Shown here: positions 1 through 5,976 of the stretch, piece by piece
How positions within the stretch are numbered: the stretch's first letter is position 1
How the letters are laid out: the number at the start of each line of letters is the position of its first letter
NCBI GenBank assembly: GCA_905480305.1
Contig: CAJQPV010000103.1
Span: forward strand, 1 to 7,180
DNA: 7,180 nucleotides
From: an uncultured Gammaproteobacteria bacterium
Lineage (GTDB): Bacteria > Pseudomonadota > Gammaproteobacteria > UBA9214
Reading direction: 5' to 3'
Position numbers and translations under genes: made by a program
Notes under the pieces: generated by a model
Databases searched by the model: none
What the model was told of the DNA's origin: nothing
The model's input: the letters and a program-made list of their open reading frames with translations, nothing else

Positions 1-348
1 ACCCGCAGCTGGAAACAGGTGGGTCGTATTGCAGTGCACGGGCAACCGGTGTTCGTGGTGGCGCAGCCGGATGGTCGCCAGGTGTGGGTGAATTTTGCAC
101 ACCCGCGCAATGACACGGTACAGGTGATAGATACGCAGACGTTGCAGGTGACGCACTCGATGCAGCCAGGCAAGGGCGTGTTGCATATGGAGTTTACCCC
201 GCGCGGCGAGCATGTCTGGATATCCGTGCGTGATCTTGACCAGCTGCAGGTGTATGACACAAAAAGCTTTCAACGCATTGCGCAACTGGCAGCGGAAAAA
301 CCCAGCGGGATATTTTTTACCGCCAGGGCGCACCGCACGGGACTGTAA
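1..348 (+). CDS. nirF: NirF, heme d1 biosynthesis protein (C-terminal fragment)
   Basis: The open frame runs in from before position 1 and ends at TAA 346-348, so about 115 C-terminal residues of a roughly 400-residue protein are present. It shows the repeating beta-propeller pattern of the d1-domain family (VWVNFAHP, VQVIDTQTL, HMEFTPRGEHVWISVRD, LQVYDTKSF). It ends with the characteristic KPSGIFFTARAHRTGL tail, which I recognise as NirF. NirF is homologous to the d1 domain of NirS and NirN, is required for heme d1 formation, and binds a late d1 precursor; in Pseudomonas aeruginosa it is a membrane-anchored periplasmic protein. Its exact catalytic role is less settled than that of its neighbours. 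The next gene begins two bases after the stop, which indicates an operon. The N-terminus, signal sequence and heme-ligand region lie outside the window. A GTG at 19 is only an internal codon. Confidence 0.93.
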   Translation, partial: TRSWKQVGRIAVHGQPVFVVAQPDGRQVWVNFAHPRNDTVQVIDTQTLQVTHSMQPGKGVLHMEFTPRGEHVWISVRDLDQLQVYDTKSFQRIAQLAAEKPSGIFFTARAHRTGL

Positions 349-350
349 TC

Positions 351-875
351 ATGGTTATAAAAAACAGACAGCTGACGGAAGGCTCGACGCAGGCTGGCCG
401 GCTTGTGCTTCTTGATCCGCCGGCTGAATTGACAGCGCTGGAGAAATGCCTGCTGAATGAGTATCAGCGCGGCTTTCCACTGTGCAGCTCGCCGTATCAA
501 GTGATAGCCGAGCAGCAGGGCGTGACCGAAGAGCTTGTGATTGAAACGCTGGCATCACTGCAGCAACGCGGCCTGATCAGTCGTATCGGACCGGTGTTTG
601 CGCCGCGACGGGCCGGTGCCAGCACACTGGCGGCACTGTCAGTGCCGGCTGATGAACTGGAGAATGTCGCTGACTTTGTCAGCAGCTTTGCAGAGGTGAA
701 TCATAATTACGAGCGTGAACACAGCTACAACCTGTGGTTTGTGGTGACGGCATCAGATGAGCTGCATGTGCAGCAGGTGCTGGATGCCATACAGGCTGGC
801 ACCGGTTTGCCGGTACTGAAGCTGCCGCTGGAACGTTCCTTTTATATCGACCTGGGGTTCCCGTTATGGTGCTGA
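351..875 (+). CDS. nirD: Siroheme decarboxylase subunit NirD (AsnC/Lrp fold, type A)
   Basis: This 174-residue protein has the AsnC/Lrp architecture: a winged helix-turn-helix (about residues 27-85, with YQVIAEQQGV and the RIGPVF turn), then an alpha/beta effector-like domain. The motif HNYERE at residues 118-123, followed by YNLWFVV, is shared with the gene at 1377 and marks the NirD/NirG-type subunit. In this family the fold is used for catalysis, not DNA binding: NirD, L, G and H together decarboxylate the acetate side chains at C12 and C18 of siroheme to give 12,18-didecarboxysiroheme, in the cytoplasm. ATG 351 lies two bases after the nirF stop and lacks a strong SD, so coupling to nirF is likely. 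The first 25 or so residues are extra compared with NirG; GTG 405 is a less likely alternative start. The gene overlaps nirL by 10 bases. D rather than G is assigned from gene order. Confidence 0.88.
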   Translation: MVIKNRQLTEGSTQAGRLVLLDPPAELTALEKCLLNEYQRGFPLCSSPYQVIAEQQGVTEELVIETLASLQQRGLISRIGPVFAPRRAGASTLAALSVPADELENVADFVSSFAEVNHNYEREHSYNLWFVVTASDELHVQQVLDAIQAGTGLPVLKLPLERSFYIDLGFPLWC

Positions 876-1384
876 CCGACAGTGATCGCGAATTGATTGC
901 GGCAATCCAGGGCGGTTTGCCAGTGGTTGCAAAGCCGTATGCCGCCATTGCAGCACAGCTGGACCTGAGCGAGGATGAGGTTATTGCGCGCTTGCAGCTG
1001 TTGCAGTCTGCCGGCCTGATCAAGCGTATGGGTGTTGTCGTCAGGCACCGCGCACTCGGATACTGTGCAAATGCCATGGTGGTCTGGGATGTCGAAGATG
1101 CCGAGGTCGAGCGCATCGGCGGGCTGCTCGCCGGCGAGTCCTGCGTAACCCTGTGCTACCAGCGGCCGCGGCGTTTGCCGATGTGGCGCTATAACCTGTT
1201 CTGCATGATTCACGGCCGCGAGCGCAGCAGTGTGTTGCGGCGTATTGAACAGATCATTGCCTTTCACGGACTCGAGGATATAGCGCGCAGCGTGTTGTTC
1301 AGTGGCCGTGATTTCAAGCAGCGTGGTGCGCGTTATATTGAGCCGGACAACAAGGTAGAGATGGTGAAGAGTTGTCATGGATAG
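866..1384 (+). CDS. nirL: Siroheme decarboxylase subunit NirL (AsnC/Lrp fold, type B)
   Basis: This is a 172-residue AsnC/Lrp-fold protein. The winged helix-turn-helix-like region spans roughly residues 5-60 (IAAQLDLSEDEVIARLQLL, then LIKRMGVVV). The C-terminal domain carries CYQRPR at residues 97-102, WRYNLF, and MIHGR with His116. This motif set defines NirL/NirH-type subunits and differs from the HNYERE type of its upstream partner. Known family role: siroheme decarboxylation with NirD/G/H; the related AhbA and AhbB form a heterodimer, so pairing of type A and type B subunits is plausible here. ATG 866 lies inside the end of nirD, preceded by GGGG at 854-857 with an 8-base spacing. The last 8 bases overlap nirG. 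Naming it a transcriptional regulator would be a typical misannotation of this family. Confidence 0.9.
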   Translation: MVLTDSDRELIAAIQGGLPVVAKPYAAIAAQLDLSEDEVIARLQLLQSAGLIKRMGVVVRHRALGYCANAMVVWDVEDAEVERIGGLLAGESCVTLCYQRPRRLPMWRYNLFCMIHGRERSSVLRRIEQIIAFHGLEDIARSVLFSGRDFKQRGARYIEPDNKVEMVKSCHG

Positions 1385-1820
1385 TGTTGACGCGAAGCTG
1401 GTAAATATCCTGCAGACGGGTTTGCCGGTATGTGCGCGGCCATTTGATGAGGTTGCTGCTTCGCTTGATCTGTCGGTGGAAGAACTGCTGTCGCGCCTGC
1501 AACGCCTGCTGGATGACAAGGTGCTGACGCGTTTTGGCCCGATGTTTAATGCCGAAAAACTCGGTGGTGCCCTGAGTCTGTGTGCATTACAGGCGCCGGC
1601 AGATCGCTATGACGAGATTGCTGAGCTGGTTAATGCCTTCACGGAAGTTGCTCACAATTATGAGCGTGATCACCTCCTGAACATGTGGTTTGTAGTGGCT
1701 ACAGAGCAGCCGCAACAGGCCGCTGCCGTTATCAGGGAAATCGAGCAGATGTCTGGCTGTCAGGTCTATGACATGCCGAAACAGGAAGAATATTTTATTG
1801 GTCTGCAGTTAACTGTGTAG
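1377..1820 (+). CDS. nirG: Siroheme decarboxylase subunit NirG (AsnC/Lrp fold, type A)
   Basis: This 147-residue protein is the shortest of the four decarboxylase paralogues and matches the compact length usual for NirG. It has the N-terminal winged helix region (FDEVAASLDLSVEELLSRLQ, then LTRFGPMF) and the type A motif HNYERD starting at His93, followed by LNMWFVV. It resembles the protein at 351-875 more than its immediate neighbours, as expected for NirD/NirG. Role in the family: part of the NirDLGH set that decarboxylates siroheme in the cytoplasm. ATG 1377 overlaps the nirL stop and has a GAAGAG SD at 1366-1371. The stop TAG at 1818-1820 is followed directly by the nirH ribosome site. 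D versus G identity rests on position and length. Confidence 0.88.
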   Translation: MDSVDAKLVNILQTGLPVCARPFDEVAASLDLSVEELLSRLQRLLDDKVLTRFGPMFNAEKLGGALSLCALQAPADRYDEIAELVNAFTEVAHNYERDHLLNMWFVVATEQPQQAAAVIREIEQMSGCQVYDMPKQEEYFIGLQLTV

Positions 1821-1824
1821 GGAG
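1821..1824 (+). promoter_or_regulatory. Ribosome binding site that fixes the nirH GTG start
   Basis: GGAG begins immediately after the nirG stop codon and lies five bases before GTG 1830. The next in-frame ATG codons (1857 and 1860) have no comparable SD, so the GTG is the better start. Confidence 0.7.
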
Positions 1825-1829
1825 ACATC

Positions 1830-2354
1830 GTGACCGGGAATCCGCCAGATTTTGACATGATGCAGCAAGACGGACAGCTGCTGGATGCTATCGACCGGCA
1901 GATTGTCGTGGCCACGCAAGCGGGTCTGCCGCTGGTTGCAGCGCCTTACGATGCACTGGCCGGGCAACTGGGTCTCGACGTGGAGGACGTGCTTGCGAGG
2001 GTGGCTGCGATGCAGGAACGTGGTGTTATTCGTCGTATTGCTGCTGTGCCCAATCACTATGCGCTGGGGTATACGGAAAATGGTATGTCAGTCTGGGATG
2101 TCAGTGATGCGCGTATCAGTGAGCTGGGTCAGCAGGTGGGCGCGCTGCAATATGTGAGTCACTGCTATCAGCGGCCGCGGCACCTGCCATTGTGGTCGTA
2201 TAACCTGTTTGCCATGGTGCACGGTCGCAGTCGTGAGGATGTTGAAACAAAGGTGACTGCCATTGCAGGTCTGCTGGGCGAGCATTGTCGTGGTCACGAG
2301 GTGCTTTACAGCAAGCGTATACTCAAGAAAACCGGTTTACGGATAAAGGGGTAG
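1830..2354 (+). CDS. nirH: Siroheme decarboxylase subunit NirH (AsnC/Lrp fold, type B)
   Basis: This 174-residue paralogue of NirL starts at GTG 1830, supported by GGAG at 1821-1824. It has the winged helix-like N-terminal half (YDALAGQLGLDVEDVLARV, then IRRIAAV) and the type B motifs: HCYQRPR with Cys112, WSYNLF, and MVHGR with His131. Shared wording with NirL is strong at the protein level, and 12 bases (CAGCGGCCGCGG) are identical at the core of the motif in both genes, which supports common descent. Role in the family: completes the NirDLGH siroheme decarboxylase set. The nirJ start follows the TAG (2352-2354) by four bases, and the nirJ SD (AAAGGGG, 2345-2351) lies within the last codons of nirH, so the two are coupled. 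L versus H is assigned by order. Confidence 0.9.
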   Translation: MTGNPPDFDMMQQDGQLLDAIDRQIVVATQAGLPLVAAPYDALAGQLGLDVEDVLARVAAMQERGVIRRIAAVPNHYALGYTENGMSVWDVSDARISELGQQVGALQYVSHCYQRPRHLPLWSYNLFAMVHGRSREDVETKVTAIAGLLGEHCRGHEVLYSKRILKKTGLRIKG

Positions 2355-2358
2355 GTGT

Positions 2359-3549
2359 ATGTTCAGGGTCTCGCAATACATGCAGGAACTGGTGAATCCC
2401 ACGCCACTGACGGAGCGCCGTGTGCCACCGGGTCCGGTGGTAATCTGGAATCTGATCCGGCGCTGCAACCTTACCTGCAAGCATTGTTATTCGATATCGG
2501 CAGATATCGATTTCAAGGGTGAGCTGAACACGGAAGAAGTCTTTACCGTAATGGATGATCTCAAGGGCTTTGGTGTGCCGGTGTTGATATTGTCCGGTGG
2601 CGAGCCGCTGTTGCGTCCCGATATATTTTCCATTTCACAGCGTGCCAAAGACATGGGATTTTATGTCGGCCTGTCAACCAACGGCACGCTGATAGACCGG
2701 CATAATATTGACGCCATTGCCGCGGTCGGCTATGACTACGTGGGTATCAGCATTGACGGTACTCAAAAAACGCATGACGAATTTCGCCGCAAGCAGGGTG
2801 CTTTCGAGGCCTCAATGGCGGGCATTCGCCTGTGTCGTGAGCGCGCTATAAAAGTCGGCCTGCGCTTCACCATGACCGAGGATAATGCAGACGAGTTTCC
2901 GGAAATGCTGCAGTTGATGGAAGATGAAGGCGTAAACAAGTTTTATCTGTCCCATCTGAATTATGCCGGGCGCGGTAATCGTAATCGCGACAGCGATGTG
3001 CAGCTGGAAATGACCCGTCATACCATGGAGTTGCTGTTCGAGAAGGCGCTGCAGCATGCACAGCGTGGTGATGATCTTGAGTTTGTTACCGGCAATAACG
3101 ATGCCGATGGTGTCTTTCTGCTGCAGTGGGTGAAACAGCATTTTCCCGAGATGGCAGCGCATATTGCGGCAAAACTGCGGCAATGGGGTGGTAACAGTTC
3201 CGGTGTCAATATTGCCAACATCGATAATCTTGGCATGGTTCACCCGGATACTTTCTGGTGGCACTACAATCTCGGCAGCGTGCGTGAGCGGCCGTTTTCC
3301 GAGATATGGACAGACACCTCCGATCCGATCATGCGTGGCCTGAAAGCCGCGCCACGACTGATTAAAGGCCGCTGCGGAACATGCCGCTACTTTGATATAT
3401 GCGGTGGAAATACCCGGGTGCGGGCAATGCAATTAACCGGTGATCCCTGGGCAGAAGATCCGGCCTGTTATTTGACTGACGCGGAAATTAGGCATAATAA
3501 TAGCAGTGGCGTGTGTGATGTATTGCGACAGCGGGCCAGTGTTCTTTAA
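2359..3549 (+). CDS. nirJ: NirJ, heme d1 biosynthesis radical SAM enzyme
   Basis: This 396-residue radical SAM enzyme has a complete cluster-binding motif CNLTCKHC (Cys36, Cys40, Cys43), the SAM-binding GGEP motif at residues 80-83, and further barrel signatures such as LSTNGT and VGISIDG. The C-terminal SPASM/twitch-like region carries Cys339, Cys342, Cys348 and Cys370 (CX2CX5CX21C), expected to hold a second iron-sulfur cluster. NirJ acts in the cytoplasm on 12,18-didecarboxysiroheme and removes the propionates at C3 and C8, on the route to the two oxo groups of heme d1. Length and both cysteine sets match the family, so the enzyme looks intact. ATG 2359 has a good SD seven bases away. The relative AhbC of the alternative heme pathway shares the fold, but the nirF-DLGH and nirN context supports NirJ. 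Confidence 0.95.
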   Translation: MFRVSQYMQELVNPTPLTERRVPPGPVVIWNLIRRCNLTCKHCYSISADIDFKGELNTEEVFTVMDDLKGFGVPVLILSGGEPLLRPDIFSISQRAKDMGFYVGLSTNGTLIDRHNIDAIAAVGYDYVGISIDGTQKTHDEFRRKQGAFEASMAGIRLCRERAIKVGLRFTMTEDNADEFPEMLQLMEDEGVNKFYLSHLNYAGRGNRNRDSDVQLEMTRHTMELLFEKALQHAQRGDDLEFVTGNNDADGVFLLQWVKQHFPEMAAHIAAKLRQWGGNSSGVNIANIDNLGMVHPDTFWWHYNLGSVRERPFSEIWTDTSDPIMRGLKAAPRLIKGRCGTCRYFDICGGNTRVRAMQLTGDPWAEDPACYLTDAEIRHNNSSGVCDVLRQRASVL

Positions 3550-3575
3550 ATATTTAATGATATGGCGTCGTCAAG

Positions 3576-4130
3576 ATGACTGAGAAAATAACCAACATCG
3601 ACAAGCAGTCAGGTAACCCTGCGGATAAGGATGCTCCACGGGAGATGTTTCCTGAAGGTGATTCAATGGACCGGTTTGTGCGCGTATTTGAAACGAGCGC
3701 ACGTCGCTGGGAACTGGTTATCTATCCGGCCATGCTGGCGTTTGTTGTGCTGGCGGCCTACGGTTTTTTTCTTATCTACAGTCTGAGCAAGGATATCAGT
3801 ACGCTGGCCCGTGGCATGGATCCGGAGATGGGTAAGCATCTCAGCCATATATCAGAGAGCGTTATTTACCTTTCCGAAAATGTACGCACCATGACGCGAC
3901 GTGTTTACCATATGTCCGAGTCTGTTGAAGATATGGCGGAAAGAATGATTTCACTTGAGTACCTTGAGCCGATGCTGGTCAATATGAATGGCATGAATAA
4001 TTCCATGGAAGGCATGAACCAGAATATGCGTACCATGAACCTGACCGGTGATGCCATTCGCTACGAGATGGGTAATATGAGTAACAGTATGCGCCCGATG
4101 GGCCGCATGAACAGTTTTATGCCGTGGTAG
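3576..4130 (+). CDS. Unrecognised single-pass membrane protein with methionine-core coiled coil
   Basis: I do not recognise this 184-residue protein. Residues 1-40 are polar and probably cytoplasmic. Arg43-Arg44 precede one membrane helix (about 45-69: WELVIYPAML, AFVVLAAYGFF), so the positive-inside rule places the rest in the periplasm. Residues 92-127 keep a 4-3 hydrophobic spacing (I92, V96, L99, V103, M106, V110, M113, V117, M120, M124, L127). After a break at Pro132 a second heptad run follows with methionine at almost every core position (137, 140, 144, 147, 151, 154, 165, 168, 172, 175, 182) and many asparagines. No cysteine or catalytic motif is seen. ATG 3576 has no clear SD; ATG 3666 (Met31) has GAAGG seven bases upstream and is a serious alternative. 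The stop overlaps the nirN start by seven bases. A role with NirN is inferred from position only. Confidence 0.85.
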   Translation: MTEKITNIDKQSGNPADKDAPREMFPEGDSMDRFVRVFETSARRWELVIYPAMLAFVVLAAYGFFLIYSLSKDISTLARGMDPEMGKHLSHISESVIYLSENVRTMTRRVYHMSESVEDMAERMISLEYLEPMLVNMNGMNNSMEGMNQNMRTMNLTGDAIRYEMGNMSNSMRPMGRMNSFMPW

Positions 4131-5872
4131 CCAGACTGCTTGCAGTCTGTTTGTGGCTGGGGCTCTCCGGTTTCACGATAGTTGCAGACGCAGAACCAAA
4201 CAGCTGGCGTGCAACGCCATATTACTACGATACCTTCAATCCCGTTGAAACCCCCTGGCATCCTCCGCCAGAGAAAAACATAGAAGAAGTCTTCAAGCGA
4301 TATCAATACGTTGCCATCGTCTACAGTGATGCAGGCCGTAAACTGGCGGTTTCCCGCTACCTCAAGGGTCAACTGGCTGATACCACATACTGGGTGCGGC
4401 AAGCAGATGGTTCCCTGCAGGCCAGCGGACAAATCGCTGTCGGGGCTGCGCAGGCCGCTACCCGTTCTCTCTACCTGGAACATTGCGCCGCTTGTCATGG
4501 TGCTGATCGCCTTGGTGGTGCGGGGCCAGCGTTACTGCCAGCGAATCTTGGTCGCCTGAAACAGGCCGCAGCGGCAGATGTGATCAAAAACGGTCGCACT
4601 GCCACGCAAATGCCACCGTTCGGTTCGCACCTCGATGAGGCCGAGATCCAGCAACTGGTGGAGCTGGTTTATTCCATGCCTGCAGAGCCACCGGTGTGGA
4701 ATGACGATGATATCGATGCCTCTCGCGCAGTGTTGCATGCCGAGGGGAGTTTGCCGGACAAGCCGGTATTTTCAGCTGATCCGCTGAATATATTTATGGT
4801 GGTCGAGGCCGGCGATCACCATATCACCGTGCTGGATGGTGACCGGTTGCAGCCGTTGCATCGTTTTGCGACGCGCTATGCACTGCATGGCGGTATCAAG
4901 TACTCGCCGGACGGACGTTATGCATACCTGGCATCGCGTGATGGCTGGATCAGCAAGTTTGATCTGTATAACCTGAAAATTGTTGCCGAGGTGCGCGCCG
5001 GTATAAATACCCGCAATGTTGCAATATCCGGAGATGGCAAGACTTTGCTGGTTGGAAATTATCTGCCAAATACACTGGTATTACTGCGTGCTTCCGATCT
5101 TGGCCGGATAAAGGTCATTGCCGTTGCCGACCGCAGCGGAACACCTTCCCGTGTCAGTGCAGTCTATCAGGCCGCGCCACGCCGCAGTTTTGTGGCGGCT
5201 ATGAAGGATGTCCCGGAGGTATGGGAGATCCGCTATGACGAGCCCGCTTATCCGGTACGTCGCATAGCGTTGGAGCAGGTGCTGGATGATTTCTTTTTTG
5301 ACCAGGATTATCGCTTGCTGATTGGCGCAGACCGGGCGCAAAACAGCGGCCAGGTGATTGACCTTGACAGCGGTAAGCGCGTGGCTGAACTGCCGCTGAG
5401 TGGTATGCCGCACCTTGGTTCGGGTATCACCTGGGAATATCAGGGCCGCCCGGTGATGGCGACACCGAATCTCCGGGAAAGCATGGTGACGGTGATTGAT
5501 ATGCAGAACTGGCAAGTGATTACGGAAATCAAAACGCTGGGGCCGGGATTTTTTATGCGTAGTCATGAGAATACGCCCTACGCATGGACCGATGTCTTTT
5601 TTGGTCCGGACAAGGATGCCATGCACGTGTTTGACAAGCGCACGCTCACGCTGGTGAAAACGCTGCGACCGGAACCGGGCATGACCTCGGCGCATGTCGA
5701 ATTTAGCCGTGACGGCCGTTACGCACTGGTGAGTTTGTGGGAGCTGGAGGGTGCTCTGGTGGTGTTTGATGCGGCCACGCTGGAACAAGTGAAACGCATT
5801 CCCATGCGCAAACCATCTGGTAAATATAATGTTTTTAATAAAATTAACCGCTCTGCCGGAACCAGTCATTAA
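4124..5872 (+). CDS. nirN: NirN-like dihydro-heme d1 dehydrogenase (cytochrome c plus d1 propeller) with N-terminal extension
   Basis: This 582-residue exported protein begins with a signal peptide (residues 1-23, hydrophobic core LLAVCLWLGLSG, likely cut after ADA). About 85 residues with no recognised domain follow. A class I cytochrome c domain comes next, with CAACHG (Cys121, Cys124, His125) and a probable Met163 ligand in ATQMPPF. The d1-type eight-bladed propeller starts near residue 215, and His255 (LHGGIKYSPDGRY) matches the proximal d1 ligand position of the family. The end GKYNVFNKINRSAGTSH and the cytochrome c wording (ALLPANLGRL, GRTATQM) are NirN-like, not NirS-like. NirN oxidises a propionate of dihydro-heme d1 to the acrylate in the periplasm. 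GTG 4124 is the only good start, because an in-frame stop lies at 4082; it overlaps the upstream stop, so translation is probably coupled. NirS is the main alternative and is less likely. Confidence 0.88.
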   Translation: MVARLLAVCLWLGLSGFTIVADAEPNSWRATPYYYDTFNPVETPWHPPPEKNIEEVFKRYQYVAIVYSDAGRKLAVSRYLKGQLADTTYWVRQADGSLQASGQIAVGAAQAATRSLYLEHCAACHGADRLGGAGPALLPANLGRLKQAAAADVIKNGRTATQMPPFGSHLDEAEIQQLVELVYSMPAEPPVWNDDDIDASRAVLHAEGSLPDKPVFSADPLNIFMVVEAGDHHITVLDGDRLQPLHRFATRYALHGGIKYSPDGRYAYLASRDGWISKFDLYNLKIVAEVRAGINTRNVAISGDGKTLLVGNYLPNTLVLLRASDLGRIKVIAVADRSGTPSRVSAVYQAAPRRSFVAAMKDVPEVWEIRYDEPAYPVRRIALEQVLDDFFFDQDYRLLIGADRAQNSGQVIDLDSGKRVAELPLSGMPHLGSGITWEYQGRPVMATPNLRESMVTVIDMQNWQVITEIKTLGPGFFMRSHENTPYAWTDVFFGPDKDAMHVFDKRTLTLVKTLRPEPGMTSAHVEFSRDGRYALVSLWELEGALVVFDAATLEQVKRIPMRKPSGKYNVFNKINRSAGTSH

Positions 5873-5873
5873 G

Positions 5874-5899
5874 CGGCAATAACGGTTGCCGGGCGGCAA
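5874..5899. repeat. Three alternating 6-base arms able to form two exclusive hairpins
   Basis: CGGCAA (5874-5879), TTGCCG (5886-5891) and CGGCAA (5894-5899) follow each other just after the nirN stop. The middle arm can pair with the first (6-bp stem, 6-base loop) or with the third (5-bp stem, GGGC loop), but not both. No T-run follows, so it is not a standard terminator. The arms are short and may be chance. Confidence 0.45.
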
Positions 5900-5963
5900 G
5901 GTGTTCAATCCGGGTTTGGGCTATACTTGGCCTGTTACCGGGGGTTCGATTAAAAAAACTAAC

Positions 5964-5970
5964 AAGGAGA
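5964..5970 (+). promoter_or_regulatory. Strong ribosome binding site of the coiled-coil gene
   Basis: AAGGAGA lies six bases before ATG 5977. It is the best SD in the window and fixes this start. Confidence 0.85.
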
Positions 5971-5976
5971 TCAGTC

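Larger units (their letters stand above)
5873..5976 (+). promoter_or_regulatory. Intergenic region with weak candidate promoter
   Basis: This 104-base gap is the only sizeable one between plus-strand genes. TATACT at 5922-5927 resembles a sigma70 -10 element and leaves room for a 5' leader before ATG 5977. No good -35 hexamer sits 16-18 bases upstream, so any promoter is weak or needs an activator. I see no FNR-type TTGAT-N4-ATCAA palindrome. There is no hairpin followed by a T-run after nirN, so read-through from the operon is possible. Confidence 0.3.

Noticed and set aside
842..1519. Minus-strand open frame (225 codons) opposite nirL and nirG
   Set aside because: It is antisense to two motif-bearing genes and has no domain; treated as a shadow frame.
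351..2354. Four AsnC/Lrp-like transcription regulators
   Set aside because: The winged helix fold is present, but the HNYER and CYQRPR motif sets and the nirF/nirJ context identify siroheme decarboxylase subunits.
3550..3575. Terminator or promoter in the AT-rich gap after nirJ
   Set aside because: There are only 26 bases, with no stem-loop and no convincing -35/-10 pair.
4124..5872. Cytochrome cd1 nitrite reductase NirS
   Set aside because: The cytochrome c wording (GRTATQM), the missing second distal His by eye, and the GTSH C-terminal tail fit NirN better.
5081..5908. Long minus-strand open frame (275 codons) opposite nirN
   Set aside because: It is rich in His and Arg, has no recognisable domain or SD, and lies antisense to a clear conserved gene; it is a shadow frame in GC-rich coding DNA.
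5931..5960. FNR/DNR-type operator before the coiled-coil gene
   Set aside because: CGATTAAAAAAACT has no second half-site; no TTGAT-N4-ATCAA palindrome is visible.
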